Below, one piece after another: positions 56,742 to 64,000 of a DNA stretch of 64,000 nucleotides. This stretch comes from Candidatus Poribacteria bacterium (GTDB lineage Bacteria > Poribacteria > WGA-4E > WGA-3G). The stretch covers positions 93,228 through 157,227 of the forward strand of contig JAGFCA010000056.1 in the NCBI GenBank assembly GCA_022394755.1, read 5' to 3'. The position numbers were made by a program, and so were the translations under genes. The notes beneath the pieces are model-generated. The model did no database searches and was not told the origin of the DNA. It saw only the letters and a list, made by a program, of their open reading frames with translations. How positions within the stretch are numbered: the first letter of the stretch is position 1; each line of letters starts with the position of its first letter.

Positions 56742-56914
56742 TACTATTAATCAATTTAATCTTGATATAAAGGAATTCCACAAGACGGCTTTACTATCAA
56801 CATTACAAGTATACTTTTTGAATCTGCTTCTGTCAATACTAACCAAATCAGGATCAAGACTTCCAATTGTTGAAATTCATTACGTTATACTTAAATTTAC
56901 GCTATAGTTGTAAA

Positions 56915-58567
56915 TTAATACAATAGATGTATCTGATTTTTCCCAAGTTGTGTATCATCAGGTAATGAAATCGGTATTTCTACAATTGCAATAACCAATC
57001 CGTCAGAACTAATAGCGAGTGTATCGTAGGGAAGTTGGCCTTCTGTTCGGTAGGTAAAGAGATATTTTGATATACCACCCCCATCAGCGGTTAAGTCAAA
57101 CACCGAAACTCCGTGTAGACTCTCCTTAGGATTCTTACTCCGTTTTGAGACCCCTAATGCCGCAAAGCGGTCTTGTCTATCAATACGTAATCCTTGCGGC
57201 ATATTCTCAAGTTTCCACTGCCATTTCTTTACACCAGTCCATGAAAACGCAAATAACGTCATCCCATTCGGATGCATTGTAGATGGACGTTGTGCACCTT
57301 TTTGAAGGTGATATGGAATGTATGTATCTCCTGTGACAAAAAGGGCATGAGTATCAGTTGATCCAATTGTTCCTGTGGTCGCAATAATTGGAACACCGCT
57401 TACCTCCAATGGTGATGCCAATTTCTCTTGCCATATCGGTTCTGAGTTCTCTACATCAAAGATGAAGGCACGACCATCATCTGTTGTTACATTGATTGAC
57501 TTTCCATTTGGTGACATACTCACACCTCGCCAAAATGTAACACCTTTAAAATACGGTGTCAATGGTTCAATTTTTGTAGACCATTCTTCCGTACCCGTTT
57601 CTACATCAATGACTGTTAACATACCGTTCCCATTACCGCTGTCATCTGTTAGTAGAGCAAGTGTTTTTCCATTATCACTTACATCGAACCAACGATATAT
57701 TTTGTCTATCGGTCCTTCATTCGGATATTTCCATTTTAACTGACCAGATTGTGAGTCAAATCTGTATAGAATAGATCGTTTCTCTTGTTTATTTTCCTTT
57801 GTCCATGAATGAACTCCTGATACTAAAAGATCTCCGTTAGGTAATGCCTTCATGCAAGATTGTCCGGGATAACTCACCCAGGCATACACACTATCAGGAT
57901 CATTCGGAGTAGACGTTTCAATATCATCTGCTGTACGATATTTCCAACGTAGTTTCGGTGGATCACTTGCCAATTCATAACAGTAGACAAAACCATCCGT
58001 TGCTTGTTCTCCAGCATAAAGTAGCGAATCATCTGCACTAAAGGTAATCTGCCTAACATATCCCTCAGAGATACGTGTTTTCCAAATAGTTTCTCCTGTG
58101 ACAGATTTTAGTAAAGCAACATGTCCTCTATCGGTTGCAATTGCCAGTTTTAACATATCCGTTCTGTTGCCAAATGCAATTGCAGTTGGCTTGGCAGGTT
58201 GACGTAAGTTTTCCAACAAGGATAATAAACCATCTAATTCTATTTTATGGAGAACATACGGTTGTGGTTTTAGTGGTGAAGTAGCATTTATTGTTTTCTT
58301 ACCAACATGAATTGCATAGGTTTTACCAGCTTGCCATGTTGATCGTAACAAGATTCGTTTATCATCAATCTTTATGGATTCAACGATTTCAAGAACCCCA
58401 TCTTGTTGTCCAATTTCAATTCCATCTATCGTTTCAAAATCATTTTTCGTTTCTGATTCGAGGACAATCCCTTTACGTACCCAGGTAACATTGATATCAG
58501 CCATGACTATGCTGATCGGTATGATTGTTAGCAATAAAATCAAACAGAGTTTTCTTGATAGTTTCAT
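56915..58567 (-). CDS. Secreted WD40/PQQ-like beta-propeller protein
   Basis: 550 residues with a signal peptide (about 5-22, IVMADINV). Residues about 30-110 form a beta-rich domain, then propeller blades: KLAIATDRGHVALLKSVTGETIWKTR, RQITFSADDSLLYAGE, LYRFDSQSGQLKWKYP, LTVIDVETGTEEWSTK, GVSMSPNGKSINVTTDDGRAFIFD, NSEPIWQEKL. Substrate or partner unknown. It is 49 nt downstream of the lipoprotein/S-component-like gene, so it belongs to the gene set behind the cobalamin riboswitch. Confidence 0.75.
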   Translation of the reverse strand: MKLSRKLCLILLLTIIPISIVMADINVTWVRKGIVLESETKNDFETIDGIEIGQQDGVLEIVESIKIDDKRILLRSTWQAGKTYAIHVGKKTINATSPLKPQPYVLHKIELDGLLSLLENLRQPAKPTAIAFGNRTDMLKLAIATDRGHVALLKSVTGETIWKTRISEGYVRQITFSADDSLLYAGEQATDGFVYCYELASDPPKLRWKYRTADDIETSTPNDPDSVYAWVSYPGQSCMKALPNGDLLVSGVHSWTKENKQEKRSILYRFDSQSGQLKWKYPNEGPIDKIYRWFDVSDNGKTLALLTDDSGNGNGMLTVIDVETGTEEWSTKIEPLTPYFKGVTFWRGVSMSPNGKSINVTTDDGRAFIFDVENSEPIWQEKLASPLEVSGVPIIATTGTIGSTDTHALFVTGDTYIPYHLQKGAQRPSTMHPNGMTLFAFSWTGVKKWQWKLENMPQGLRIDRQDRFAALGVSKRSKNPKESLHGVSVFDLTADGGGISKYLFTYRTEGQLPYDTLAISSDGLVIAIVEIPISLPDDTQLGKNQIHLLY

Positions 58568-58616
58568 TTATATTTCCTTATGATTGTTAATTTAACTGGT
58601 ATAATATTTCTCTAAC

Positions 58617-60536
58617 CTAATCTGCAACCTTCCATAACCCTTTCCCTAATTTTGCCCCTAATAATACACCGATGAATGTATATGCAAACCCTTCAATAAA
58701 TATTCGCAATACTATATACCAATCTGCGAAAAAGAGCCGGTAAAACAGTATGGAAAGTTGAAAATCTACATATACTGCTACTGCATCACAAATACCCAGA
58801 ACCAGTGCCCATACAAGTAAACCGCGTTTACGGACAAGGAAAAAACCCATTTCTAATAAAATTACACTTGTTCCAGTGTAAATAATCGTCATCGGTGTAA
58901 ATAAACCGAAAGTAATACCCCCGAGTAGCAAACGCACTGCTGAAACAAGAAGGATTACACCACCTTTGCCACTATCAGATGTTGTTTGTAATGTATCTGT
59001 TGAATTATCCTGAGGTGATCCACAAATATATATTAACAGGGCTGTGAGTAAGGCATAGTAGAGTGTTTCATTAATTAAACCTGTTAACAGTACAGAAATA
59101 GGTCCAAGAAGAACTCGGATTATATTCAGAAAAAGTGTGGACGGAACAACGACTGCAACAAAAATCGTTGTTCCGAACAGAGCGATTACAATTAACTGCT
59201 TCGTTGTAAAACGAGTGAAAAACTGTTTATGATAACGGAGTAATATTACAAGACCAACACAACTCGCAATGATTGCCAATCCACTTACAAAAAATGCATG
59301 TCTGTTTGGCACAATAATGTGTAACGGTCTCGTTTCACTAAGAACAGTTGTATCACTACCCCAGATTTTAACTGCTATCTCACGCTCGTATTCACCCGCA
59401 CTCGCTGTTAAAGGATGAAAATATATCGGAAGAGGAATTGGAGTGAGTTCTCCTGCCTGCAAACTGGCAAAACTAACACTACGATCTGTTCCAGCATTTA
59501 CCTCATCTGGTGGAGCAAGAAAACGAACTGGAGCACCAGTTGTTAAATCCCCGTTTATTGATGCTACAACAACATGTATTGTCTGGTTGCTCTTATTTCG
59601 AATATGGATGGTCTGATAGGTTGTAGGGGTATATTTATCAGTTTGTGGTGTTGAAAGCCAACCAAACAGTGGACGTGGATAGTAAATGGAATCTTCACGT
59701 TGTCTCGGATCCGCTATACCCGTTCCATCTGTTGGCATTTTCACAGATTCAATAGATAGATATTCTGAGATTTCTGGTACAGTTGCAATCTGTAATTGTA
59801 CTGATCTATTGTGCTCCCATTCCCTTCCATCTGGTGTTGTAAATCTAACAATACCTGAAATCTCCTGATTTTCCAAATTTTCCATTTCAACCATTGAAAG
59901 TTCAGGTATCTTTACTACCAAATCACGGTGCCATACCTCAGAAGCGACAGTCAGAGATTCGGTGATAGAATAACAGGTTATCCCTTCTACTGTTTCAGCA
60001 CTCCACTTTTCTGGATATCGGATAACTTCCAATGTATTTGGAAAACACAATTCAAGGGTAAATGTGGCTGGTGTATTTCCGTTTCTGACGATGACTGTAA
60101 CAGTCATCTCACTGCCTTGTAGAAGGAGTGCAGTCTGGTTGTCTTCTACAGAGGTTTGCTGTGTTTTCTGTTTTCCGGTACCGTATGGTATAGAAATATC
60201 TAAATCACCCCGAGAAAAGTCAACTGGGGCTGAAACAGTTTTAACTCTAACTTGGTCAGTTGACAAAGTTGCTTCAAATCTGTAACTTTCACCTTCGTTC
60301 CATTCAAAAAAAAGAGATTCTGTTTGGCGTGGTTGAGAAGGAAAACTGAGTTGCGCTACCATTGTTTCATCAGAATTATAGGCAGACACCTGATTAATAG
60401 GGGCATTTTCAGTAAACTGTATTTTCGCACCGAGTGGAAAGAAGGTTATCTGCCATAGATCTGTTTCGTTTACAGTTTCAGATGAGCAACTGACGATTAG
60501 TATTGGTAGGAATAGCAAAAATCCCCATTTTCCCAT
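58617..60536 (-). CDS. Lipoprotein fused to a polytopic membrane domain resembling an ECF-transporter S component
   Basis: 639 residues. The N-terminus is a lipoprotein signal with lipobox LIVSCSS (Cys about 17). Residues about 20-410 are a beta-rich external region. From about 412 the sequence becomes hydrophobic, with about seven or more helices: HAFFVSGLAIIASCVGLVILL, QLIVIALFGTTIFVAVVVPSTLF, RVLLGPISVLLTGLINETLYYALLTALL, GGVILLVSAVRLLLGGITFGLF, and more to the end. The LGP...LTGLxNE pattern and small size of this part recall S components of vitamin ECF transporters. No EcfA or EcfT is adjacent. Its position after a B12 riboswitch gene suggests corrinoid uptake (inference); the family assignment is tentative. 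A 235-nt gap separates it from the propeller-dockerin gene. Confidence 0.5.
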   Translation of the reverse strand: MGKWGFLLFLPILIVSCSSETVNETDLWQITFFPLGAKIQFTENAPINQVSAYNSDETMVAQLSFPSQPRQTESLFFEWNEGESYRFEATLSTDQVRVKTVSAPVDFSRGDLDISIPYGTGKQKTQQTSVEDNQTALLLQGSEMTVTVIVRNGNTPATFTLELCFPNTLEVIRYPEKWSAETVEGITCYSITESLTVASEVWHRDLVVKIPELSMVEMENLENQEISGIVRFTTPDGREWEHNRSVQLQIATVPEISEYLSIESVKMPTDGTGIADPRQREDSIYYPRPLFGWLSTPQTDKYTPTTYQTIHIRNKSNQTIHVVVASINGDLTTGAPVRFLAPPDEVNAGTDRSVSFASLQAGELTPIPLPIYFHPLTASAGEYEREIAVKIWGSDTTVLSETRPLHIIVPNRHAFFVSGLAIIASCVGLVILLRYHKQFFTRFTTKQLIVIALFGTTIFVAVVVPSTLFLNIIRVLLGPISVLLTGLINETLYYALLTALLIYICGSPQDNSTDTLQTTSDSGKGGVILLVSAVRLLLGGITFGLFTPMTIIYTGTSVILLEMGFFLVRKRGLLVWALVLGICDAVAVYVDFQLSILFYRLFFADWYIVLRIFIEGFAYTFIGVLLGAKLGKGLWKVAD

Positions 60537-60635
60537 AACGAAACCTTCACATCTAAGTGATACATGTGGATTATAGGTTATACCATTTCTAATAATTAAA
60601 GTCTCTATAATGTTGCATTAACTTCAAGGTGTCTT

Positions 60636-60678
60636 TGTAGGAACAACCTCTGGTATCTATCAATAGGTTGTTCCTACA
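60636..60678. repeat. R3-type inverted repeat in the gap between two secreted-protein genes
   Basis: A perfect 14-bp inverted repeat TGTAGGAACAACCT (60636-60649)/AGGTTGTTCCTACA (60665-60678), 15-nt loop, no T tract, so more likely a dispersed repeat than a terminator. Confidence 0.65.
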
Positions 60679-60771
60679 GAATCTCAAATGAGCACGACAT
60701 ATTATATTTGTAAATGGTATTATAGACTTTATAGGAATCTTTACATTCCCTACATACGGATAAAGCAGTGT

Positions 60772-62070
60772 TTAGAAGTGCTTAGCGACAAGAACTAAGT
60801 CTAAGATGTTAACCTCTCCATCCAGGTTAATATCACCTTCTAATGCTGGACCACGTTGTCCGAATGTCTGACCTACAATTACCAGATCCTTGATGTCAAC
60901 AAAACCATCATCGTTCACATCTTCATTACGAGGTATGATCTGTGCCAAAGCAACCTTATCTGTTCCATGTCCAAGTTCATACGTCTTGAGGAGTGTTTCA
61001 TCCGGTCCCATAACCAACATTGTAGATAAACCACCACCTGTCCAATCTGGTTTGGTAATATAGAGATTACCTTCTGGACCAAATGTCATACCTGATCCAC
61101 CCCCAAATTCTTCAAGACGATCATTCTTATCTCTTATCCACTTTTGGCTTGGTACATCATAGATCAGTAAACCGCGGTTCGGCCATCCACCTTGGAGATA
61201 TATCTGTTTCTCCGAATTGATTGCAAATGATCCGGGAGTCATTTTCAGATCAATCGTCTTGATGATTTCATCAGTCGCCACATCAATTAGCACAAGATTC
61301 CCTGAAATATCACCGTAATTTCCCGTTGTTTTTACTATCACAGTTGATTCTCCATCATTGAGAATACCACCTGCATTTATAGGCATTGGGATAGACTTAA
61401 TGACTGAATCTGTCTGTGTATCAATAACTGTGACACTACTTTGATGATATACGGATTTACCCGCATCTGCATCCCATTCCCATGCAGGATTTGTAACATA
61501 CGCTTTGCCATTAAGTATTGTGAGACCTGTAGTCTTATTAAAGGATGGGTCTTTGATAACCTTGGTTACACTACGTGATCCCAGACTTACTACATGAACT
61601 TCATGAGCATTATCGCAGGTAACATACATCTTATTTGAACTAACCAGAGCCATACTTTGGGGGTATGAACCTGAAGCAATTGGTATAACTCCTATAATCT
61701 CTCTGTGTTCCAAATTGATAATCAAAATGTTATCACTGAACATCCCTGATAGCCAATCGAAACGTGATACATAGGCGATATGTCCTTGTATAAGTACACT
61801 GGTAGGGACATCACCTATTGGAATGACTTCTTTATCTATTGCACGCTTTAGATCAGGACTATCAAGGTCGATAATTGAGAGAGATGAGGTAACCTCCCAG
61901 TCGTCTCTGTCCAATGCATTTACTACGATAGCTAAATTCTGAATATCTGTTTGTGCTATAGCGGAACTAACGAGGAAGGTAAATAGAAGTGCTCCAAGAA
62001 TTAGGAGTGAATGTAGTTTGTGATTAATATTGAATAAACTATGTCGCCTAAGTAAAAAACCTGTTTTCAT
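60772..62070 (-). CDS. Secreted YncE/BtuG-like beta-propeller with C-terminal dockerin, B12-riboswitch controlled
   Basis: 432 residues from the ATG at 62070, chosen because GGAGG lies 5 nt upstream and the riboswitch terminator overlaps the alternative upstream ATG (62109). A signal peptide with basic start (MKTGFLLRRH) is followed by a hydrophobic stretch and AIAQTDI. Propeller blades of the YncE type follow: VTVIDTQTDSVIKSIPMPI, VLIDVATDEIIKTIDLKM, NILIINLEHREIIGVIPIA, MYVTCDNAHEVHVVSLGSRSV. The last 55 residues hold two dockerin calcium loops (DVNDDGFVDIKDLVIVG, DINLDGEVNILDLVLVAKHF). Known background: BtuG of Bacteroides is a surface propeller that binds corrinoids. A matching role here is suggested by the riboswitch, not proved. 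Confidence 0.85.
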   Translation of the reverse strand: MKTGFLLRRHSLFNINHKLHSLLILGALLFTFLVSSAIAQTDIQNLAIVVNALDRDDWEVTSSLSIIDLDSPDLKRAIDKEVIPIGDVPTSVLIQGHIAYVSRFDWLSGMFSDNILIINLEHREIIGVIPIASGSYPQSMALVSSNKMYVTCDNAHEVHVVSLGSRSVTKVIKDPSFNKTTGLTILNGKAYVTNPAWEWDADAGKSVYHQSSVTVIDTQTDSVIKSIPMPINAGGILNDGESTVIVKTTGNYGDISGNLVLIDVATDEIIKTIDLKMTPGSFAINSEKQIYLQGGWPNRGLLIYDVPSQKWIRDKNDRLEEFGGGSGMTFGPEGNLYITKPDWTGGGLSTMLVMGPDETLLKTYELGHGTDKVALAQIIPRNEDVNDDGFVDIKDLVIVGQTFGQRGPALEGDINLDGEVNILDLVLVAKHF

Positions 62071-62087
62071 TAAAACCTCCGTAATGA

Positions 62088-62122
62088 AACAAGAAACCCC
62101 TGCTTTCACTGAAAGACAGGGG
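62088..62122 (-). terminator. Riboswitch expression-platform terminator
   Basis: On the - strand CCCCTG-T-CTTTC, loop AGT, GAAAG-CAGGGG (62097-62122) is followed by TTTCTTGTTT. It lies between the aptamer and the ribosome site, so termination would occur when the aptamer is bound (expected OFF switch). Confidence 0.75.
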
Positions 62123-62244
62123 ACAAAGGCGACAATCTGTGTTTTTGATTCTGGAAATTCTGAATATACTTGTATTCTTTATTGCCAGAAGAGACTGATG
62201 TGCATCTGTTCCACCGCTTTCCCGCGAAAGCAGATTCGTGAAAC

Positions 62245-62425
62245 TTGATCCAGGCAGGTCTCCTGACTTACGATCTTTCCCTGTACCTTCCCATCAAACG
62301 TTGACAGTGGTGTATTCAGTGGAATTACCTAACATAGGTAAGAATCGTTCACAGTGGCGGGGCCGTGGCGGATTTTCACCGCGCTTCCCTATTCTCCGTA
62401 CTTCGGCACCTGAACCGTATATAAT
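62245..62425 (-). promoter_or_regulatory. Cobalamin riboswitch
   Basis: On the - strand all major class-I landmarks occur in order: GGTGCC, AATAGGGAA, GCGGTGAAAATCCGCC, ACGG, CCCCGCCACTGTGA, a second CCACTG, GGGAAGG, and the B12 box AAGTCAGGAGACCTGCC (about 62250-62270). The promoter is 20-45 nt upstream and the terminator follows. It should repress the propeller-dockerin gene when adenosyl- or other cobalamin is abundant. Confidence 0.95.
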
Positions 62426-62442
62426 TATGTTGTAACATTTAT

Positions 62443-62471
62443 ATTATACATCAGACATTAATTTTAAGCAA
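62443..62471 (-). promoter_or_regulatory. Promoter of the riboswitch transcript
   Basis: On the - strand TTGCTT (62471-62466), a 17-nt spacer and TATAAT (62448-62443). The predicted start is near 62436, just before the aptamer. Confidence 0.65.
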
Positions 62472-62530
62472 GTTAACTTGGTATGTAAGGTTTTTGACAT
62501 TAATATCACGGATCATATAGATTATAGCTG

Positions 62531-62668
62531 TTCAGAGTAACAGTGTAATTTTCAGAGTAAATACGTTAGGTGTTGTTTAATATTTGCTACAAAGTCAGTG
62601 ATAGTCTGGGTTTCTATGTGTTTCTAAAATTTCTGTTTCTTTGATTTACTCTGAATACTCTGAAAATT
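62531..62668. repeat. Four TTCAGAGTAA motifs, two direct and two inverted
   Basis: TTCAGAGTAA at 62531 and 62551; TTACTCTGAA at 62646 and TACTCTGAAAATT at 62656. The 13-nt AATTTTCAGAGTA (62547-62559) is perfectly complementary to 62656-62668, about 95 nt apart. Confidence 0.6.
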
Positions 62669-62785
62669 AGTAAATATTATGTGAATTCCAACTTGTGTAT
62701 AGTTTATTGGTCATATCTCATAAATCATTGATATTGGATATTCTTCAGGTACAATCTCCAATATCGCGCCGTGAAGTCGCTCTCA

Positions 62786-62931
62786 CAGAAGATAGTTTCG
62801 AATAATATTCAATTCCATAAAATTTATGTTATACCATTTTTAATAAGTAATGTCTCATTAAAAGAGTCGTGATTCTGAGATCCCTCCTACAGATGATAGA
62901 TTCCAATAATATTCAATTCGATAAAAAAGTT
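62786..62931. repeat. Imperfect 40-bp direct repeat, about 105 nt apart, beginning in R3 sequence
   Basis: CACAGAAGATAGTTTCG, AATAATATTCAATTCCATAA and TACAGATGATAGATTCC, AATAATATTCAATTCGATAA differ at a few positions. Each copy starts just after an R3-like GTCGCTCT or CCCTCC motif. Confidence 0.6.
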
Positions 62932-62968
62932 TGTAATGGCATATTATTTATTTTAAATGGTATAATGT

Positions 62969-63047
62969 TACACACCTTTCGCCCCTGCGGGGCTTTAGTA
63001 GTATTCGTATAAGGTTGTTTTCTACACACCTTTCGCCTCTCCGAGGC
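62969..63047 (-). repeat. Pair of R2 hairpins in reverse orientation
   Basis: TTACACACCT then GCCCC-TGC-GGGGC (62981-62993); CTACACACCT then GCCTC-TCC-GAGGC (63035-63047). On the - strand each is a 5-bp hairpin followed by AGGTGTGTAG, comparable with the ATGTGTGTAG tail at 32301. The stems differ but both pair perfectly. Confidence 0.7.
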
Positions 63048-63378
63048 TTTTGGAAAGACAATGAATCGGGATTCGGAGATCCCTCCTACCAAAGAACAGA
63101 ACACGAAATAAAGTCATAATGTAAATAAATCAATTGAAAATGGTATAACATTTTGTGGTACAAAGAGGTGTTTACTGTCTACACCCTGGATTTCTCAGAT
63201 TCCGCCGAGGATGGTAACAGGATCTTGAAGGACCGGGTATCTGAATGCCTCCTACAGAATAGCTAATGCTTAAATTGACAATTATAGTGACAAAAACTTT
63301 ACACCCCCATTATACTTCTTAGCAGTATGTAAAGTCTTTACTATCCATAAACGTCATTATAAGAGAAAATCGTTATAT

Positions 63379-63485
63379 CCCAAGCCGGTAGGTGTAGTTT
63401 CACGGGGCTGCCATAAGGCATTCATACCCGGGGAATGCCCAACGGCATTCATACCGTTGATTCCTAATTCCTGATTCTGATTCTT
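63379..63485. repeat. R1 interspersed repeat copy, nearly complete
   Basis: CCCAAGCCGGTAGGTGTAG, then a decayed hairpin CTGCCATAAGGCATTC, CATACCCGGGGAATGCC-CAAC-GGCATTC (perfect 7-bp stem) and CATACCGTTGATTCC, followed by a GGACGAAATG-type end. Confidence 0.7.
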
Positions 63486-64000
63486 AGGACGAAATGTGTG
63501 AAATCCTATTCAGATTCGAGGATCAAACAATAAATGTAGAAAGGTCCTTCTCTACGTAATCCTGTATAATCCGTTATTCAGAAAAGAAAACCATCACTAC
63601 CCAAAGGCTTCTTCTCTGTGAAATCCGATATTCTGACATAAGGAATAATAGCACTCGACTATCAGCGTTTCAGACAACATGCATAATAGATAAAAATAAA
63701 TTGAAGAAAATAAATGACAAAGCAACTAATATCATATAGAAAGGCATACATTTATATAATAATAAACACACGTTACAATAACTTTAAAAAAATATTATTA
63801 TAATACAAATTAGTAAAACAAAGCGTAGTATAATCTAATCCAATAATTTGATTTTTCAGGAGTGAATCTACCGATAAATATTATGTTATGAGAATAATAA
63901 TAGTAAAAACAGAATCATCGCTCATCAAGGAAAACTACAAAATTGTAACTTTTTTCAAATTTTAGAATTAGAGGTTTAATTCGCTACAAACCCAGACAGG

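Larger units (their letters stand above)
62441..64000. other. 1.56-kb non-coding end region filled with repeats
   Basis: No gene is supported. From left: TTCAGAGTAA motifs (62531-62668), an imperfect 40-bp direct repeat (62786-62931), a pair of R2 hairpins (62969-63047), R3 copies (GAGATCCCTCCTAC at 62878 and 63074; CTCCTACAG at 63248), an 8-bp inverted repeat ACTTTACA/TGTAAAGT (63296-63335), and an R1 copy (63379-63485). The last 350 nt are plain AT-rich DNA in which I see nothing. Confidence 0.6.

Noticed and set aside
62071..62109. ATG at 62109 as the start of the propeller-dockerin gene
   Set aside because: This part overlaps the riboswitch terminator, and the better ribosome site and signal peptide belong to the ATG at 62070.
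62238..62435. 65-codon + strand frame as a gene
   Set aside because: It is antisense to the cobalamin riboswitch; its openness reflects the conserved RNA.

Overview
The window is AT-rich bacterial chromosome with long tracts of interspersed repeats. The gene set points to a little-cultured, probably aquatic or host-associated heterotroph: phytanoyl-CoA-dioxygenase-like enzyme, DUF1080, Gfo/Idh/MocA oxidoreductase, PL10 pectate lyase, DUF6785-type membrane protein, UPF0182, a formylglycine-generating-enzyme-like protein, PQQ-type propellers, and a secreted propeller with a C-terminal dockerin. This mix, with many secreted proteins and hairpin repeats, is most reminiscent of Candidatus Poribacteria or a neighbouring lineage. 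That placement is an inference from gene content; there is no rRNA gene here to confirm it.

Layout. 1-16.8 kb (+ strand): a proteolysis/envelope run (degenerate caspase-like/DUF3857/transglutaminase protein, MoxR ATPase, GT2 glycosyltransferase, Crp/Fnr-type regulator, M28 peptidase, HtrA protease, TPR protein), then a cyclase-ATPase-TPR signalling protein, a TIM-barrel isomerase and an unrecognised membrane protein, closed by a bidirectional terminator facing UPF0182. 20-29 kb: scattered single genes for polysaccharide and small-molecule metabolism, a SpoU methyltransferase and a six-heme cytochrome. 29.3-32.5 kb: gene-poor and repeat-rich, with a frameshifted Rpn-like nuclease, a palindrome cluster and a DUF6602 nuclease-like gene. 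33.4-37.2 kb: a strong promoter, a structured leader, an rpe-like gene with two zinc alcohol dehydrogenases, then apt and tRNA-Arg(CCT). 37.4-43.5 kb: secD-secF, a duplicated DUF6884-like gene pair and a sigma-54 activator. 43.8-47.1 kb: PQQ propeller, FGE-like protein and SDR. 47.2-53.1 kb (- strand): M14 carboxypeptidase, a metallopeptidase-like protein, a second MoxR and a GHMP sugar kinase. 53.7-56.7 kb (- strand): HU, then a tightly linked AlbA_2/ATPase-ParA pair next to a repeat-rich intergenic region. 56.9-62.5 kb (- strand): a complete cobalamin riboswitch unit (promoter, aptamer, terminator) ahead of a secreted YncE/BtuG-like propeller with dockerin, followed by a lipoprotein fused to an S-component-like membrane domain and another propeller. 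The last 1.5 kb holds repeats only.

The strongest candidates for something new are: (1) the B12-riboswitch locus, which looks like a corrinoid capture system built from propellers and a lipoprotein-transporter fusion; (2) the AlbA_2-ParA pair with neighbouring direct repeats; (3) a structured leader before the rpe-like gene with mutually exclusive helices, one of which covers the start codon; (4) families of dispersed hairpins whose stems differ in sequence but keep pairing, one family carrying a conserved ATGTNTATAG-like tail. Several genes have an extended -10 (TGGTATAAY or TATAAT) only 4-7 nt before the ATG, suggesting leaderless transcripts. All structural RNA and homology statements come from reading the sequence by eye; no search or folding program was run.
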